Made by a program: the position numbers and the translations under genes
Shown: in pieces, positions 25,692-35,055 of the stretch
How the letters are laid out: every line of letters starts with the position of its first letter
Position numbering within the stretch: position 1 is the stretch's first letter
The notes under the pieces: generated by a model
The model's database searches: none
The model's input: the letters and a program-made list of their open reading frames with translations, nothing else
What the model was told of the DNA's origin: nothing
NCBI RefSeq assembly: GCF_029868325.1
Contig: NZ_JARWNW010000166.1
Location: 1-64,000 of the forward strand
Reading direction: 5' to 3'
Length of the DNA stretch: 64,000 nt
DNA from: Nocardia carnea
GTDB lineage: Bacteria; Actinomycetota; Actinomycetes; Mycobacteriales; Mycobacteriaceae

Positions 25692-26585
25692 TCAGCGTCG
25701 CGCCGGGAAATGGCGGATAACGCCTTCCTGCACGGTGGTGGCCAGCAGATCGCCCGACCGCGAGTAGAAACGCCCGGTCGCCAGCCCCCGTGAGCCCGCG
25801 GCCACGGGCGATTCGGTGGCGTACAGCGCCCATTCGTCGAACCGGAACGGGCGATGGAACCAGATGGAATGGTTCACCGTGGCGGCGACGATCCGGTCCA
25901 GGCCCCACGAAAGGCCGTGCGTGGTGATGATCGAATCCAGCACCGTGGTGTCGGAGGAATAGCTCAGCGCGGCCACATGGAGCAGCGGATCGTCGGGCAG
26001 GGTGCCGTCGGCGCGCATCCACACACGATTGTGGTTCAGCTTCTCGCCAGTGCCCTTGAGGATCCAGGCCGGATCGTTGGTGTAGCGCATATCGATCGGG
26101 TGCGGAGCGTTGACGAACATCTCCAGCTTGTCCTCGAACCCGGCGAAACTCTCCTGGATCCGCGGCAGCGTCTCCGGATCCGGGACCTCCGGCCGTTCGT
26201 GCGCGTGTTCGAGCCCCTTACCCCATTCCTGGAAGGAGGCCAGCATGACGAACAGTTCCTGGCCGTCCTGGACCGCGGTAACGGTGCGGTTGGCGAACGC
26301 ACGGCCGTCACGATGCCGTTCGACGTGGAAATCGATCGGCTTCTTCACATCGCCGCCCCGCACGAAATGGGCGTTGAGCACGTGGATCGGCCGGTCGCCG
26401 GCCGTGCGGCCGGCGGCGATCACGGCCTGGGAGACGAGCTGTCCACCGAAGGTGCGGCTGGCGACCTTCTCCGGATGGTGCCCGCGGAACACATCCTCGG
26501 ACACCTCCTCCAGGTCCAGCAGCTCCAGCAGGGTGTCGAGATCGCGGTGCCGGTCGGTGACGGTCTCGTCGACCGGCGCGCTCAC
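25692..26585 (-). CDS. tesB: acyl-CoA thioesterase II
   Basis: A 297-residue double hot-dog thioesterase that hydrolyses acyl-CoA to free acid and CoA. The repeated hot-dog pattern RTFGGQLVSQAVIAAGRTAG near residue 45 and the second-half LSYSSDTTVLDS and NHSIWFHRPFRFDEW segments are diagnostic of TesB. It starts with GTG 25 bases after pyk, on the same strand, as in the tesB1-pykA order of mycobacteria. Confidence 0.94.
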   Translation of the reverse strand: MSAPVDETVTDRHRDLDTLLELLDLEEVSEDVFRGHHPEKVASRTFGGQLVSQAVIAAGRTAGDRPIHVLNAHFVRGGDVKKPIDFHVERHRDGRAFANRTVTAVQDGQELFVMLASFQEWGKGLEHAHERPEVPDPETLPRIQESFAGFEDKLEMFVNAPHPIDMRYTNDPAWILKGTGEKLNHNRVWMRADGTLPDDPLLHVAALSYSSDTTVLDSIITTHGLSWGLDRIVAATVNHSIWFHRPFRFDEWALYATESPVAAGSRGLATGRFYSRSGDLLATTVQEGVIRHFPARR

Positions 26586-26610
26586 CGGGCGACTCCGGGG
26601 TTGCTCGGCA

Positions 26611-28026
26611 TCAGTGGTCCTCCTCGCCGATACGGTGCACGTGGATCAGGTTCGTGGACCCGACGGTACCCGGTGGGGAGCCCGCCACGATGACCACGAG
26701 GTCGCCCTTGGCGTAGCGGTTCATGCTCAGCAGCGCCTGATCGACCTGTTTGATCATCGCGTCCGTGCTGTCCACGGTGGGCACGATGAAGGTTTCGGTG
26801 CCCCAGGTGAGCGCCAGCTGGCTGCGCACCTCCGGAAGGGGGGTGAACGCCAGCAGCGGTATCGGAGTGTGCAGGCGGGCCAGACGGCGCACCGTATCGC
26901 CGGACTGGGTGAACGCCACCAGCGCCTTGGCGTTGAGCCGTTCCCCGATATCGCGGGCGGCATACGAGATGACACCGCGTTTGGTGCGCGGTGTATGCGT
27001 CAGCGGCGGCACATTGGTGGATTCGGTTTCCACCGCGTGCACGATGCGCGCCATGGTGCGCACGGTCTCGATCGGATACTTGCCGACCGAGGTCTCACCG
27101 GACAGCATCACCGCATCGGCACCGTCGAGGACCGCATTGGCCACATCGGAGGCCTCGGCGCGGGTGGGCCGCGAGTTCTCGATCATCGATTCGAGCATCT
27201 GGGTCGCGACGATCACCGGTTTCGCATTCTCGCGCGCCATCTGGATGGCGCGCTTCTGCACGATCGGCACCTGCTCGAGCGGCAATTCGACACCGAGGTC
27301 GCCGCGGGCCACCATCACCGCGTCGAAGGCCAGCACCACGGCCTCGAGGTTGTCGATCGCCTCGGGCTTCTCCAGTTTGCCGATCACCGGCACCCGCCTG
27401 CCCACCCGGTCCATCACATCGTGGACGAGCTCGATATCCGACGGTGAACGGACGAACGAGAGCGCGATGAAATCCACGCCGAGGTTCAGCGCGAATTCCA
27501 GATCCTCGATGTCCTTCTCGGAGAGCGCGGGCACCGAGACATCCATCCCCGGTAGCGAAACACCCTTGTTGTTGCTGACCGGGCCGCCCTCGGTCACCTC
27601 GCACACCACGTCGTTGCCCTCGACGCGGATCACCTCCAGCCCGACCTTGCCGTCGTCGACGAGCAGCCGGTCACCGGATTTGGCGTCGGCGGCGAGCTCT
27701 TTGTAGGTGGTGGAGACGCGGTCGTGATCACCGACGATATCGTCGACGGTGATGCGGACGACCTCACCGGTCGCCCAGACGGTGCGTTCCTCTGCGAAAC
27801 GCCCCAGGCGGATCTTCGGGCCTTGCAGATCGGCGAGAATACCGACGGCGCGGCCGCGATCTTCGCAGGCCTGCCGCACCTTCTTGTAGTTCTCGGCGTG
27901 GTCGGAGTGCTCGCCGTGGCTGAAATTCAGCCGGGCGACGTCCATACCGCTTTCGACGAGCTCTCGAATACGTTCCTCGGTGGCAGTGGCCGGGCCGAGG
28001 GTGCACACAATCTTCGTCCGTCGCAT
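26611..28026 (-). CDS. pyk: pyruvate kinase
   Basis: A 471-residue pyruvate kinase, converting phosphoenolpyruvate and ADP to pyruvate and ATP. Recognisable are RRTKIVCTLGPA at the N-terminus, the barrel-to-B-domain segment KGVSLPGMDVSVPALSEKD, the catalytic VMVARGDLGVELP and the SGETSVGKYPIETV motif. ATG at 28026 is preferred to the GTG just before it. It is upstream of tesB and probably co-transcribed with it. Confidence 0.96.
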   Translation of the reverse strand: MRRTKIVCTLGPATATEERIRELVESGMDVARLNFSHGEHSDHAENYKKVRQACEDRGRAVGILADLQGPKIRLGRFAEERTVWATGEVVRITVDDIVGDHDRVSTTYKELAADAKSGDRLLVDDGKVGLEVIRVEGNDVVCEVTEGGPVSNNKGVSLPGMDVSVPALSEKDIEDLEFALNLGVDFIALSFVRSPSDIELVHDVMDRVGRRVPVIGKLEKPEAIDNLEAVVLAFDAVMVARGDLGVELPLEQVPIVQKRAIQMARENAKPVIVATQMLESMIENSRPTRAEASDVANAVLDGADAVMLSGETSVGKYPIETVRTMARIVHAVETESTNVPPLTHTPRTKRGVISYAARDIGERLNAKALVAFTQSGDTVRRLARLHTPIPLLAFTPLPEVRSQLALTWGTETFIVPTVDSTDAMIKQVDQALLSMNRYAKGDLVVIVAGSPPGTVGSTNLIHVHRIGEEDH

Positions 28027-28196
28027 CACGTGTCGAGCCTAATCCTGCCGGGATACAGTGTCCCGCCCGGCCCGCGGGCGGCATCGGGAACGCCGAACTC
28101 TGGGTGAACGGCGGCCCAACGCCGCCCGCCTCAGAATGAACCGGAGGCCTTACGCGACTGTTACCTCGGCGCTACGAATTGCCCCTGACACACGAA

Positions 28197-28223
28197 TGCG
28201 GGCCCACCGTGGGTGGACCCGCA
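28197..28223 (-). terminator. hairpin terminator after the TM2 gene
   Basis: TGCGGG-C-CCACC pairs with GGTGG-A-CCCGCA around a 3-base GTG loop, 20 bases past the TM2 gene stop and ahead of the pyk promoter region. Confidence 0.7.
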
Positions 28224-28242
28224 CTCTGCGCACCGGGATGAT

Positions 28243-28818
28243 TCAGTCCCGCAGTGGACGACCGTGAGAATCGGTCACCTTGCCGGTAAGGATCAGGACA
28301 CCGTCGATGAGACCCCAGATCGTTCCGGCGATACCGCAGGTGACGATGCTGGCCGCGATCTGGCCGACGCCCATCCCGGTGTCACCGATATAGAACCGGC
28401 CGATCCCGAGCGAGCCGAGGAAGATCTGCAGCAGGCCCGCCACCAGCTTCTGCTTGTCCGACAGCGGCACCCCGTACATATCGCGCCCGTAGGGAGCTTC
28501 CGGGTCCATCGGGTTGTAACCCATGGGCGCCCCGTAGACAGGTCCCGGCTGGCCGTACGCGCCCGGCTGCCCGTATGCGCCCGGCTGTCCGTAGGCGGAA
28601 TCCTGCTGCCCGTATCCGGGGCCCGGCTGCCCGTAGCCCGGTGCGGCCCCGTATTGCGGATCCGGCTGCCCTGGATACGGCTGCGGCTGCGAGGCGTACG
28701 GCTGGGACGGGTAGGGCTGCGCCTGCGGCTGCGACGGATACCCCGGCGATTTACCCAGATCCGGGCCGGTGCCCGGCGGGCCGTACTGCGGTCCGCCCTG
28801 CTGGTACGGATCGGTCAC
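28243..28818 (-). CDS. TM2-domain membrane protein with Gln/Pro/Tyr/Gly-rich N-terminus
   Basis: A 191-residue protein. Residues about 10-110 are low complexity, with repeats such as YGQPGAYGQPG and YPSQPYASQPQPYPGQ. The C-terminal TM2 domain (about 125-180) has two membrane helices with the LSDKQKLVAGLLQIFLGSLG and GRFYIGDTGMGVGQ pattern. The GTG at 28818 follows a strong GGAGGAG site; the same frame continues upstream into a repeated sequence that should not be counted as protein. Function unknown; mycobacteria have membrane-protein genes at the equivalent place. Confidence 0.88.
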   Translation of the reverse strand: MTDPYQQGGPQYGPPGTGPDLGKSPGYPSQPQAQPYPSQPYASQPQPYPGQPDPQYGAAPGYGQPGPGYGQQDSAYGQPGAYGQPGAYGQPGPVYGAPMGYNPMDPEAPYGRDMYGVPLSDKQKLVAGLLQIFLGSLGIGRFYIGDTGMGVGQIAASIVTCGIAGTIWGLIDGVLILTGKVTDSHGRPLRD

Positions 28819-28828
28819 TGCTCCTCCT

Positions 28829-29008
28829 GTGTTATTGGCGCCGCCTCCGGCGGCGCGGGGTTCGGGGCCCCTGAGGTCTCGTTCTTCACTCCTCCGCTCC
28901 TCCGCTTCGCTCCCCCGCTGTGTCATGGCGCCGCCTCCGGCAGCGCGGGGTTCGGGGCCCTAGAGGTCTCGTTCTTCACTCCTCCGCTCCTCCGCTTCGC
29001 TCCCCCGC
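28829..29008. repeat. two tandem 90-bp copies of a Nocardia-type repeat
   Basis: Two 90-bp units (about 28829-28918 and 28919-29008) share almost every base, including GCGCCGCCTCCGGC, CGGGGTTCGGGGCCC and CTCCGCTTCGCTCCCCCGC. On the minus strand each can be read as MTQRGSEAEERRSEERDLRG, which creates false N-terminal extensions of the TM2 gene. I recall such repeats from Nocardia genomes, but their copy number needs a search. Confidence 0.75.
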
Positions 29009-29093
29009 TCCGTCGCTCCAGAACGAGACGGGCCCCGAACCATTGGGGTGGGCGGTCATGGAAGGGATTCTTCGGTGGCGCAGGGCCCCGGGA

Positions 29094-29170
29094 TGTCTGT
29101 CTCGTTGTTCTTTGCTCGCTTCCCCGCTGTGTCATGGCGCCGCCTCCCGGTAGCGCGAGATTCGGGCCGT
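29094..29170. repeat. third, partial and diverged copy of the 90-bp repeat
   Basis: CCCCGCTGTGTCATGGCGCC and GCGCGAGATTCGGGCC repeat the core of the tandem units with substitutions and an internal change. It lies between the tandem pair and the lgt stop codon. Confidence 0.6.
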
Positions 29171-29206
29171 ACTCGAGCTGGGCTATGGAAGGCTGTTCCG
29201 GCCGGC

Positions 29207-30577
29207 TCAGGGTTTCTTCGGTGCGGTGGTCGCGGAATCCGTATCCGCTGGTGATACGGAATCGGTGTGTGCAGCCTCGGATTCGTTCGCGCTGGACTTC
29301 GGATCGACGACATCGTCGCTTGTCGCGGATTTCGGCGGCTCCGCGGACCCGCCCGGTTCCGCGGGGTCGGCCTCGGCGGACGAATCTTGCGGGCCGGCTG
29401 CGGAATCGGCGGGGTCGTCCGTTTTCGCGGACTCGTCGGCTCCCTTCGGCTTCGCGAGCGGATCGCTGGTGCCGGACTCGCCGCCCTCCTTCGACGCCGT
29501 CGCCTTGTCGAGCGGATCGGCAGGACCGGACTCGTTTCCGGTCTCGGGATCGGGTGCGGCGGAAGCTTCCGCGCCGGAACCGGTCTCGGACGTCTCGCCT
29601 GCAGTCCGCAACGCACCGAACTGCCAGGGCCACGGGCGCGGTCCCCAATCGGGGCGGAGCTGCTCGGGGGTTTCCCGGCCCTTGGTAGCGAACAGGACGT
29701 ACGCGATCGCGGCCAGGAAGACCAGGCCGGAGGTGAAGGAGTTGATCCGGATACCCGCGATCTGGGTGGCCTCGTCGTCGCGCATGAGTTCGACGAAGAA
29801 GCGCCCGAAGCAGTAGCCGGCGACGTACAGCGCGAACAGCCGCCCGTGCCCGATCCGGAAACGCCGGTCGATATAGACCAGTGCGAGCACGACCGCGACA
29901 TTCCACAGCAACTCGTAGAGGAACGTCGGGTGCACGACGGAATGGACTTCGCCCGAGGAAACACCGTTCATCATGTCGAGGCGACCGGCGTCGTCGAAGC
30001 GGAGGTAGATCTCCAGACCCCACGGCAGATCGGTTTCGCGGCCGTAGAGCTCCTGGTTGAAGTAGTTGCCGAGCCGGCCGATGGCCTGGGCGAGCAGGAT
30101 CGGCGGGGCGATCGCGTCACCGAGCGCAGGCAGCGGGATCTTGTAGATGCGGCAGGCGATCCAGGCGCCGATCGCGCCGAAGAACACCGCACCCCAGATG
30201 CCGAGACCGCCCTGGTAGATCTTCAGGGCGTCCATGGGGTTGCCGTCTTCCCCGAAGTACTTCTGCCAGTCGGTGGCGACATGGTAGATCCGGCCGCCGA
30301 TCAGTCCGAACGGTACGGCGAAAACGGCGACGTCCAGGATCGTGCCCGCCTCACCCCCGCGGGCCTGCCAGCGTTTCTCGCCCCACCAGATGGCGATGAT
30401 GATCCCGACGATGATGCAGACCGCATACGCGCGGAGCGGGAACGGCCCGATATCCCAGACACCCTGCGGCGGGCTGGGCAGATAGGCCAGCAGCTCGGTG
30501 GCGGGCGATACGACGGCCGAGGTGGTTTCCGGTACGGCGAGAACGGTCACGGGGGCAACCGTAGTCCAGGAGGCCAC
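29207..30577 (-). CDS. lgt: prolipoprotein diacylglyceryl transferase
   Basis: A 456-residue membrane enzyme that moves a diacylglyceryl group from phosphatidylglycerol to the lipobox Cys of prolipoproteins. The catalytic region shows GLIGGRIYHV, QGGLGIWGAV and the signature GRLGNYFNQELYGRETDLPWG. After about residue 300 comes an acidic tail of about 150 residues rich in Ala, Ser, Asp, Glu and Pro that is absent from shorter homologues. An alternative GTG start at 30550 would remove nine residues; neither has a strong ribosome site. It lies downstream of trpA, as in mycobacteria. Confidence 0.95.
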   Translation of the reverse strand: MASWTTVAPVTVLAVPETTSAVVSPATELLAYLPSPPQGVWDIGPFPLRAYAVCIIVGIIIAIWWGEKRWQARGGEAGTILDVAVFAVPFGLIGGRIYHVATDWQKYFGEDGNPMDALKIYQGGLGIWGAVFFGAIGAWIACRIYKIPLPALGDAIAPPILLAQAIGRLGNYFNQELYGRETDLPWGLEIYLRFDDAGRLDMMNGVSSGEVHSVVHPTFLYELLWNVAVVLALVYIDRRFRIGHGRLFALYVAGYCFGRFFVELMRDDEATQIAGIRINSFTSGLVFLAAIAYVLFATKGRETPEQLRPDWGPRPWPWQFGALRTAGETSETGSGAEASAAPDPETGNESGPADPLDKATASKEGGESGTSDPLAKPKGADESAKTDDPADSAAGPQDSSAEADPAEPGGSAEPPKSATSDDVVDPKSSANESEAAHTDSVSPADTDSATTAPKKP

Positions 30578-30661
30578 GTTGGCAAGTTCGGCCTCCGGCT
30601 CGCGTGTTCTCCACGCGCCCGACGGGCCCCTTACCGGAGTGTCATACGCGCGGCGGCCGGG

Positions 30662-31462
30662 TCAGGAAGCGACAGTGGCGGCGCGAACCCCACCGGCAAG
30701 TTCCGCAGTCAGGCTGTGGACCGCGTCCAGCCCCTCGGCAGCGGCGCTGACCAGTGCGGAACCGACGATCACACCATCAGCGTAGGCCGCGATCTCGGCC
30801 GCCTGCGCCCCGGAGCGGACCCCGAGGCCGACCCCGATGGGAATATCGCTGTGCTCGCGGATCCGGGCGCACAACGCGGGAGCCATGGTCGAGACCGCGT
30901 CCCGGGCGCCGGTGACGCCCATGGTCGATGCGGCGTAGACGAAACCCGAACTGGCATCGAGAGTGGCGGCGAGGCGTTCCTCGGTGGACGACGGCGCCAC
31001 CAGGAAGATCCGGTCGAGGTGGTGGGTGTCGGAGGCGCTGAACCAGTCGGCGGCTTCCTCGGGAATGAGATTGGGCGTGATGATGCCGGCACCACCGGCG
31101 GCGGCCAGGTCGCGAGAGAACCGGTCGACGCCGTATTTGAGCACCGGATTCCAGTAGCTCATCACCACCGCCTGGGCACCCGCCTCGGCCACCGCTTCGA
31201 CCACGGAGAACACATCGCGGACCCGGACCCCGCCGCGCAGCGCCTGTTCGGCGGCGGCCTGGATGGTCGGCCCGTCCATCACCGGATCGGAATAGGCGAC
31301 GCCGACTTCGACGATATCGCAACCGGATTCGACCATCGCCCGCACGACTTTGCGCGAACCCTCGAGATCCGGGTAACCGGCCGGCAGGTAGCCGATGAGC
31401 GCCGCGCGGTTATCGGCCTTGCAGGCGGCGAAGGTGGCGCCGAGACGGGATTCGGAACTCAC
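30662..31462 (-). CDS. trpA: tryptophan synthase alpha chain
   Basis: A 266-residue TIM barrel that cleaves indole-3-glycerol phosphate to indole. The segment [20 protein letters not shown] contains the catalytic Glu and Asp-containing regions of TrpA; the phosphate site GVGLGVRSG and IVGSALVSA follow. The start ATG overlaps the trpB stop by 4 bases. Confidence 0.96.
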   Translation of the reverse strand: MSSESRLGATFAACKADNRAALIGYLPAGYPDLEGSRKVVRAMVESGCDIVEVGVAYSDPVMDGPTIQAAAEQALRGGVRVRDVFSVVEAVAEAGAQAVVMSYWNPVLKYGVDRFSRDLAAAGGAGIITPNLIPEEAADWFSASDTHHLDRIFLVAPSSTEERLAATLDASSGFVYAASTMGVTGARDAVSTMAPALCARIREHSDIPIGVGLGVRSGAQAAEIAAYADGVIVGSALVSAAAEGLDAVHSLTAELAGGVRAATVAS

Positions 31463-32751
31463 TGACCGTTCTCCTTGCCGGTGTCCGGATCGTCGATGAG
31501 CCCGAACCAGCGGGCGGCGGTATCCATATCCTTGTCGCCGCGGCCGGACAGGTTCACCAGGATGATCGCGCCCTCGCCGAGTTCGCGGCCCAGTTCGAGT
31601 GCCCCGGCGACCGCGTGCGCGGATTCGATGGCCGGGATGATGCCCTCGGTACGGCTGAGCAACAGCAGCGCGTCCATCGCGGCGGTATCGGTGACCGGCA
31701 GGTATTCGGCGCGGCCGATATCTTTCAGGAACGCGTGCTCGGGGCCCACGCCCGGATAGTCCAGGCCGGCCGAAATGGAATGCGATTCGATGGTCTGGCC
31801 GTCCTCGTCCTGCAGCAGGTACGAGTAGGCGCCCTGGAACGCGCCCGGGGAGCCACCGGCGAAGGTGGCCGCGTGCCGACCGGTTTCCACGCCGTCACCG
31901 GCGGCTTCGTAGCCGACCAGCCGGACCCCGGGGTCGTCGATGAAGGCATGGAAGATGCCGATCGCATTGGATCCTCCGCCCACGCAGGCCGCGACGGCAT
32001 CGGGTAGCCGGCCGGTGAGGCTCTGGACCTGGGCCCGGGCCTCCAGCCCGACGACCCGCTGGAAATCGCGGACCATCATCGGGAACGGATGCGGTCCGGC
32101 GGCGGTGCCGAAACAGTAGTAGGTGTCGTCGGCGTTGGTGACCCAGTCGCGCAAGGCCTCGTTGATCGCGTCCTTGAGCGTCTGCGAACCGAGGGTCACC
32201 GAGACGACCTCGGCGCCGAGCAGCCGCATCCGGGCCACATTCAGGGCCTGCCGGGCGGTATCGACCGCACCCATGTAGATGATGCAGCGCAACCCGAGCA
32301 GGGCGCAGGCGGTCGCCGTGGCGACCCCGTGCTGCCCGGCACCGGTTTCGGCGATGATCCGGGTCTTACCCATCCGCTTGGCCAGCAGCGCCTGCCCCAG
32401 CACGTTGTTGATCTTGTGCGAGCCGGTGTGGTTCAGATCCTCGCGTTTCAGCAGGATCCGCGCACCGCCGGCATGCTCGGCCAGCCCGGTGCATTCGAAA
32501 ACCGGCGAGGGGCGACCGGTGTAGTCGCGCTGCAGCCGATCGAGTTCGGCGAGGAAATCGGGATCCAGCCGGACCTTGTCGTATTCGGCCGTGACCTCCT
32601 CGATCACCGCCATCAGCGCCTCGGGCACATGCCGGCCGCCGTAGACGCCGAAATGGCCGCCCTCGTCGGGTTCGTGCTCGCTACGTTGCGCCACCCCGCG
32701 GCTCGCGGCGGGCAGTGCCTGGTCGGTGGACGATCCGGACGCCGCCATCAT
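31459..32751 (-). CDS. trpB: tryptophan synthase beta chain
   Basis: A 430-residue PLP enzyme that condenses indole with serine. The PLP lysine lies in [11 protein letters not shown] and the phosphate-binding loop is [10 protein letters not shown]. The start overlaps the trpC stop by 4 bases. The N-terminal 30 residues are Ser/Ala rich and probably disordered. Confidence 0.97.
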   Translation of the reverse strand: MMAASGSSTDQALPAASRGVAQRSEHEPDEGGHFGVYGGRHVPEALMAVIEEVTAEYDKVRLDPDFLAELDRLQRDYTGRPSPVFECTGLAEHAGGARILLKREDLNHTGSHKINNVLGQALLAKRMGKTRIIAETGAGQHGVATATACALLGLRCIIYMGAVDTARQALNVARMRLLGAEVVSVTLGSQTLKDAINEALRDWVTNADDTYYCFGTAAGPHPFPMMVRDFQRVVGLEARAQVQSLTGRLPDAVAACVGGGSNAIGIFHAFIDDPGVRLVGYEAAGDGVETGRHAATFAGGSPGAFQGAYSYLLQDEDGQTIESHSISAGLDYPGVGPEHAFLKDIGRAEYLPVTDTAAMDALLLLSRTEGIIPAIESAHAVAGALELGRELGEGAIILVNLSGRGDKDMDTAARWFGLIDDPDTGKENGQ

Positions 32752-33566
32752 CGCCCCCGCCGGGCCGGTTTCGGGCAGGACGGATGCGTGCCGGCGGTGA
32801 CCAGCTCCGAGACCGCGCCCCGGGGATCGCCACTGGTGACCAGCCCCTCGCCGACAAGTACCGCGTCCGCGCCGGCGCCCGCATACGCGAGCAGGTCCGC
32901 GGTGCCGCGGACCCCGGATTCGGCGATCCGCACGACCTCCGTGGGTAGCCCCGGTGCGATCCGGGCGAAGCAGTCCCTGTCGACCTCGAGAGTTTTCAGG
33001 TTGCGCGCGTTCACCCCGATCACGCTCGCCCCCGCGGTGAGGGCCCGATCGGCCTCCTCCTCGGTATGCACCTCGACGAGCGCGGTCATCCCGAGCGATT
33101 CGGTGCGATCGATGAGCGAAGCCAGCGTGTCCTGTTCCAGGGCGGCGACGATCAGCAGGATCACATCGGCGCCGTGCGCCCGCGCCTCGTGGATCTGGTA
33201 GGGGCCGACAACGAAATCCTTGCGCAGCACCGGAATATCGACGGTGGCGCGGACGGCGTCCAGATCGTCCAGCGATCCGTGGAAGCGCCGGCCCTCGGTG
33301 AGCACGCTGATGATCCGGGCGCCACCGTCCTCGTAGGCCTTGGCCAGACTGGCCGGGTCACCGATATCGGCGAGCGCGCCCTTGGACGGGCTGGCCCGCT
33401 TGACCTCGGCGATCACACCGATGCCGTCTTCGAGAAGGGCCGCCTTCGCATCGAGCGGCGCGGGCGCGGCGGCGGCCGCTGCCTTCACCGCGGGGAAGTC
33501 GAGCACCGCCTCCCGAGCGGCTACATCCGAGCGGACCCCGTCGAGAATCGAGTCGAGTACCGTCAT
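32748..33566 (-). CDS. trpC: indole-3-glycerol phosphate synthase
   Basis: A 272-residue TIM barrel enzyme catalysing ring closure of the anthranilate-derived intermediate. [26 protein letters not shown] and [20 protein letters not shown] are the catalytic strands of TrpC. AAAGGA lies about 10 bases before the ATG. It overlaps trpB by 4 bases, so C, B and A form a tightly coupled set. Confidence 0.96.
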   Translation of the reverse strand: MTVLDSILDGVRSDVAAREAVLDFPAVKAAAAAAPAPLDAKAALLEDGIGVIAEVKRASPSKGALADIGDPASLAKAYEDGGARIISVLTEGRRFHGSLDDLDAVRATVDIPVLRKDFVVGPYQIHEARAHGADVILLIVAALEQDTLASLIDRTESLGMTALVEVHTEEEADRALTAGASVIGVNARNLKTLEVDRDCFARIAPGLPTEVVRIAESGVRGTADLLAYAGAGADAVLVGEGLVTSGDPRGAVSELVTAGTHPSCPKPARRGR

Positions 33567-33711
33567 CTGGCTCGAATCCTTTCTGGGGAGACACGCAAAT
33601 TACTGCCTGAAGGATTCCCCCAGGAGCTGTCTCACCGATGCTGAACAAGAGTAAATGGCAGGCCGCGGCACCCTAACGCCGGGGGCGGGTCACCCGGCCG
33701 CGACCGGCCTG

Positions 33712-35055
33712 CTAGGGGGTATCGCCCGGCCGCGGAGCGTCCGGGCGATCTACGTCACGGGCCGTTGCGTCCCGGGCTGCCGGATTCGCCGATTCGGCCG
33801 AGGCAGACCGAGCCGTTTCGTTCGCCGGGCGGGCGACGGCCGGTCCGGCCGCGTCGTCCACCGAGCCGGCGGGACGGGCGACCGGCTTGTCCGCTCCGTC
33901 TACGTCCGCGGCGTCCGGGCCGGTCGGATCGGTCGAGTCGGTCGGGTCGGCACCGGCGTCCAGCGCGTCCCACAGCACCCGTTCCGGCAGCACCTCGCCG
34001 GACCCGCGCTGCTGCACCGCCTGGGTGGCCGCGGCCTTCCGCGTCGCGGGGTTGTCGTACTTTCCGGACAGCTGCTTGGTGCCGGCCGGCATCCGGGCCA
34101 ATAACAGCCCCGCACCGAACGCGGCCAGCGCACCGCACAGCGTGAGCGCGGCCGGACCACTCGAGGTGACCAGCTCCTGCACCTGGGCGCGCCCCGGCAG
34201 CCCGGCCAGATCGGTGGCCCGCTGCTCGGTGGCTCCCGACCCGGTGAGCAGCGCCAGCGCCGGTACCGCGGTCACAGCGGCGATCAGGGCGACCACCACA
34301 CCGACCAGCCGGCGCATCCAGCCCCGGGTCGCCAGCACGGCGGCGATGGCGGCCAGCAGAACCAGCGCCAGCGGCGTCAGCGCACCGAACCAGACCCCGC
34401 CGTTCAGTTCGTCGGTGCGCGGCTCGGTCAAACCGTCGGCGGAGGTCACCGTGACCCAGGTGAGCCGGGAGGACCCCCACAGCGCGGCGGCGCCGAGGGC
34501 GAGCAAGGCCAGCGCGGTAACCGGTTGCCGCGCGCCCCGAGCGGTCCCGGTCTCGGCGGCGGGTTCGATTTCCTCGTCACCCCAGTCGATCGGCCGGCGT
34601 CGAGCGGCGACCGATTCACCGGCAGACCCGGCGGCCGCTTCCGCGGAGCCCTGCGCTGCTGCCGCGAATCCACCCGTATCGGCCGTGGTCGCGCGCGTCC
34701 CAGCGGCGCTATCCGCCACGGAGCCGGGCGCGCCCGAGTGAGCGCCACCCGAACCGGCATCCGGGCCGGGTGTCGCCACAGAGCCCGCACCGTTCGTGGC
34801 GGCAGCGGCCGCTTCGGCACCAGGGTCCGTTCCGCCCATACCGATGACGGCAGCCGCGGACTCGGTCCCAGCCGGCCGGATGGCTTCCGCGCCTCCCGTA
34901 TCGCCGGCGGAATCGCTCGTATTCGGGCCGGGATCACTCTGCGCGCGGATCTCCGCTACGTCATCTGCGGGCGCGCCGGCCCCCGGAGTGCCGCTCGAGG
35001 GTGCCCCGCCGGAGTCCCCGGTGAGTGGGCGGCGGGCGGGATCGTCGGCTGTCAT
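33712..35055 (-). CDS. Trp-operon-associated membrane protein (TIGR02234 type)
   Basis: A 447-residue protein in the Rv1610 position. A central region (about residues 175-330) has four hydrophobic segments and the family start [20 protein letters not shown]. It is flanked by about 170 residues of Ala/Gly/Ser/Thr-rich and about 110 residues of Ala/Asp/Pro-rich sequence, so it is about twice the usual length. Function unknown. It overlaps the trpE stop by 4 bases. Confidence 0.85.
   Translation of the reverse strand: MTADDPARRPLTGDSGGAPSSGTPGAGAPADDVAEIRAQSDPGPNTSDSAGDTGGAEAIRPAGTESAAAVIGMGGTDPGAEAAAAATNGAGSVATPGPDAGSGGAHSGAPGSVADSAAGTRATTADTGGFAAAAQGSAEAAAGSAGESVAARRRPIDWGDEEIEPAAETGTARGARQPVTALALLALGAAALWGSSRLTWVTVTSADGLTEPRTDELNGGVWFGALTPLALVLLAAIAAVLATRGWMRRLVGVVVALIAAVTAVPALALLTGSGATEQRATDLAGLPGRAQVQELVTSSGPAALTLCGALAAFGAGLLLARMPAGTKQLSGKYDNPATRKAAATQAVQQRGSGEVLPERVLWDALDAGADPTDSTDPTGPDAADVDGADKPVARPAGSVDDAAGPAVARPANETARSASAESANPAARDATARDVDRPDAPRPGDTP

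Noticed and set aside
28819..28926. Extended N-terminus of the TM2 protein
   Set aside because: The extra codons come from the 90-bp repeat; a strong ribosome site directly precedes the GTG at 28818.
28829..29170. CRISPR array
   Set aside because: The 90-bp units are direct tandem copies without spacers, and no cas genes are present.
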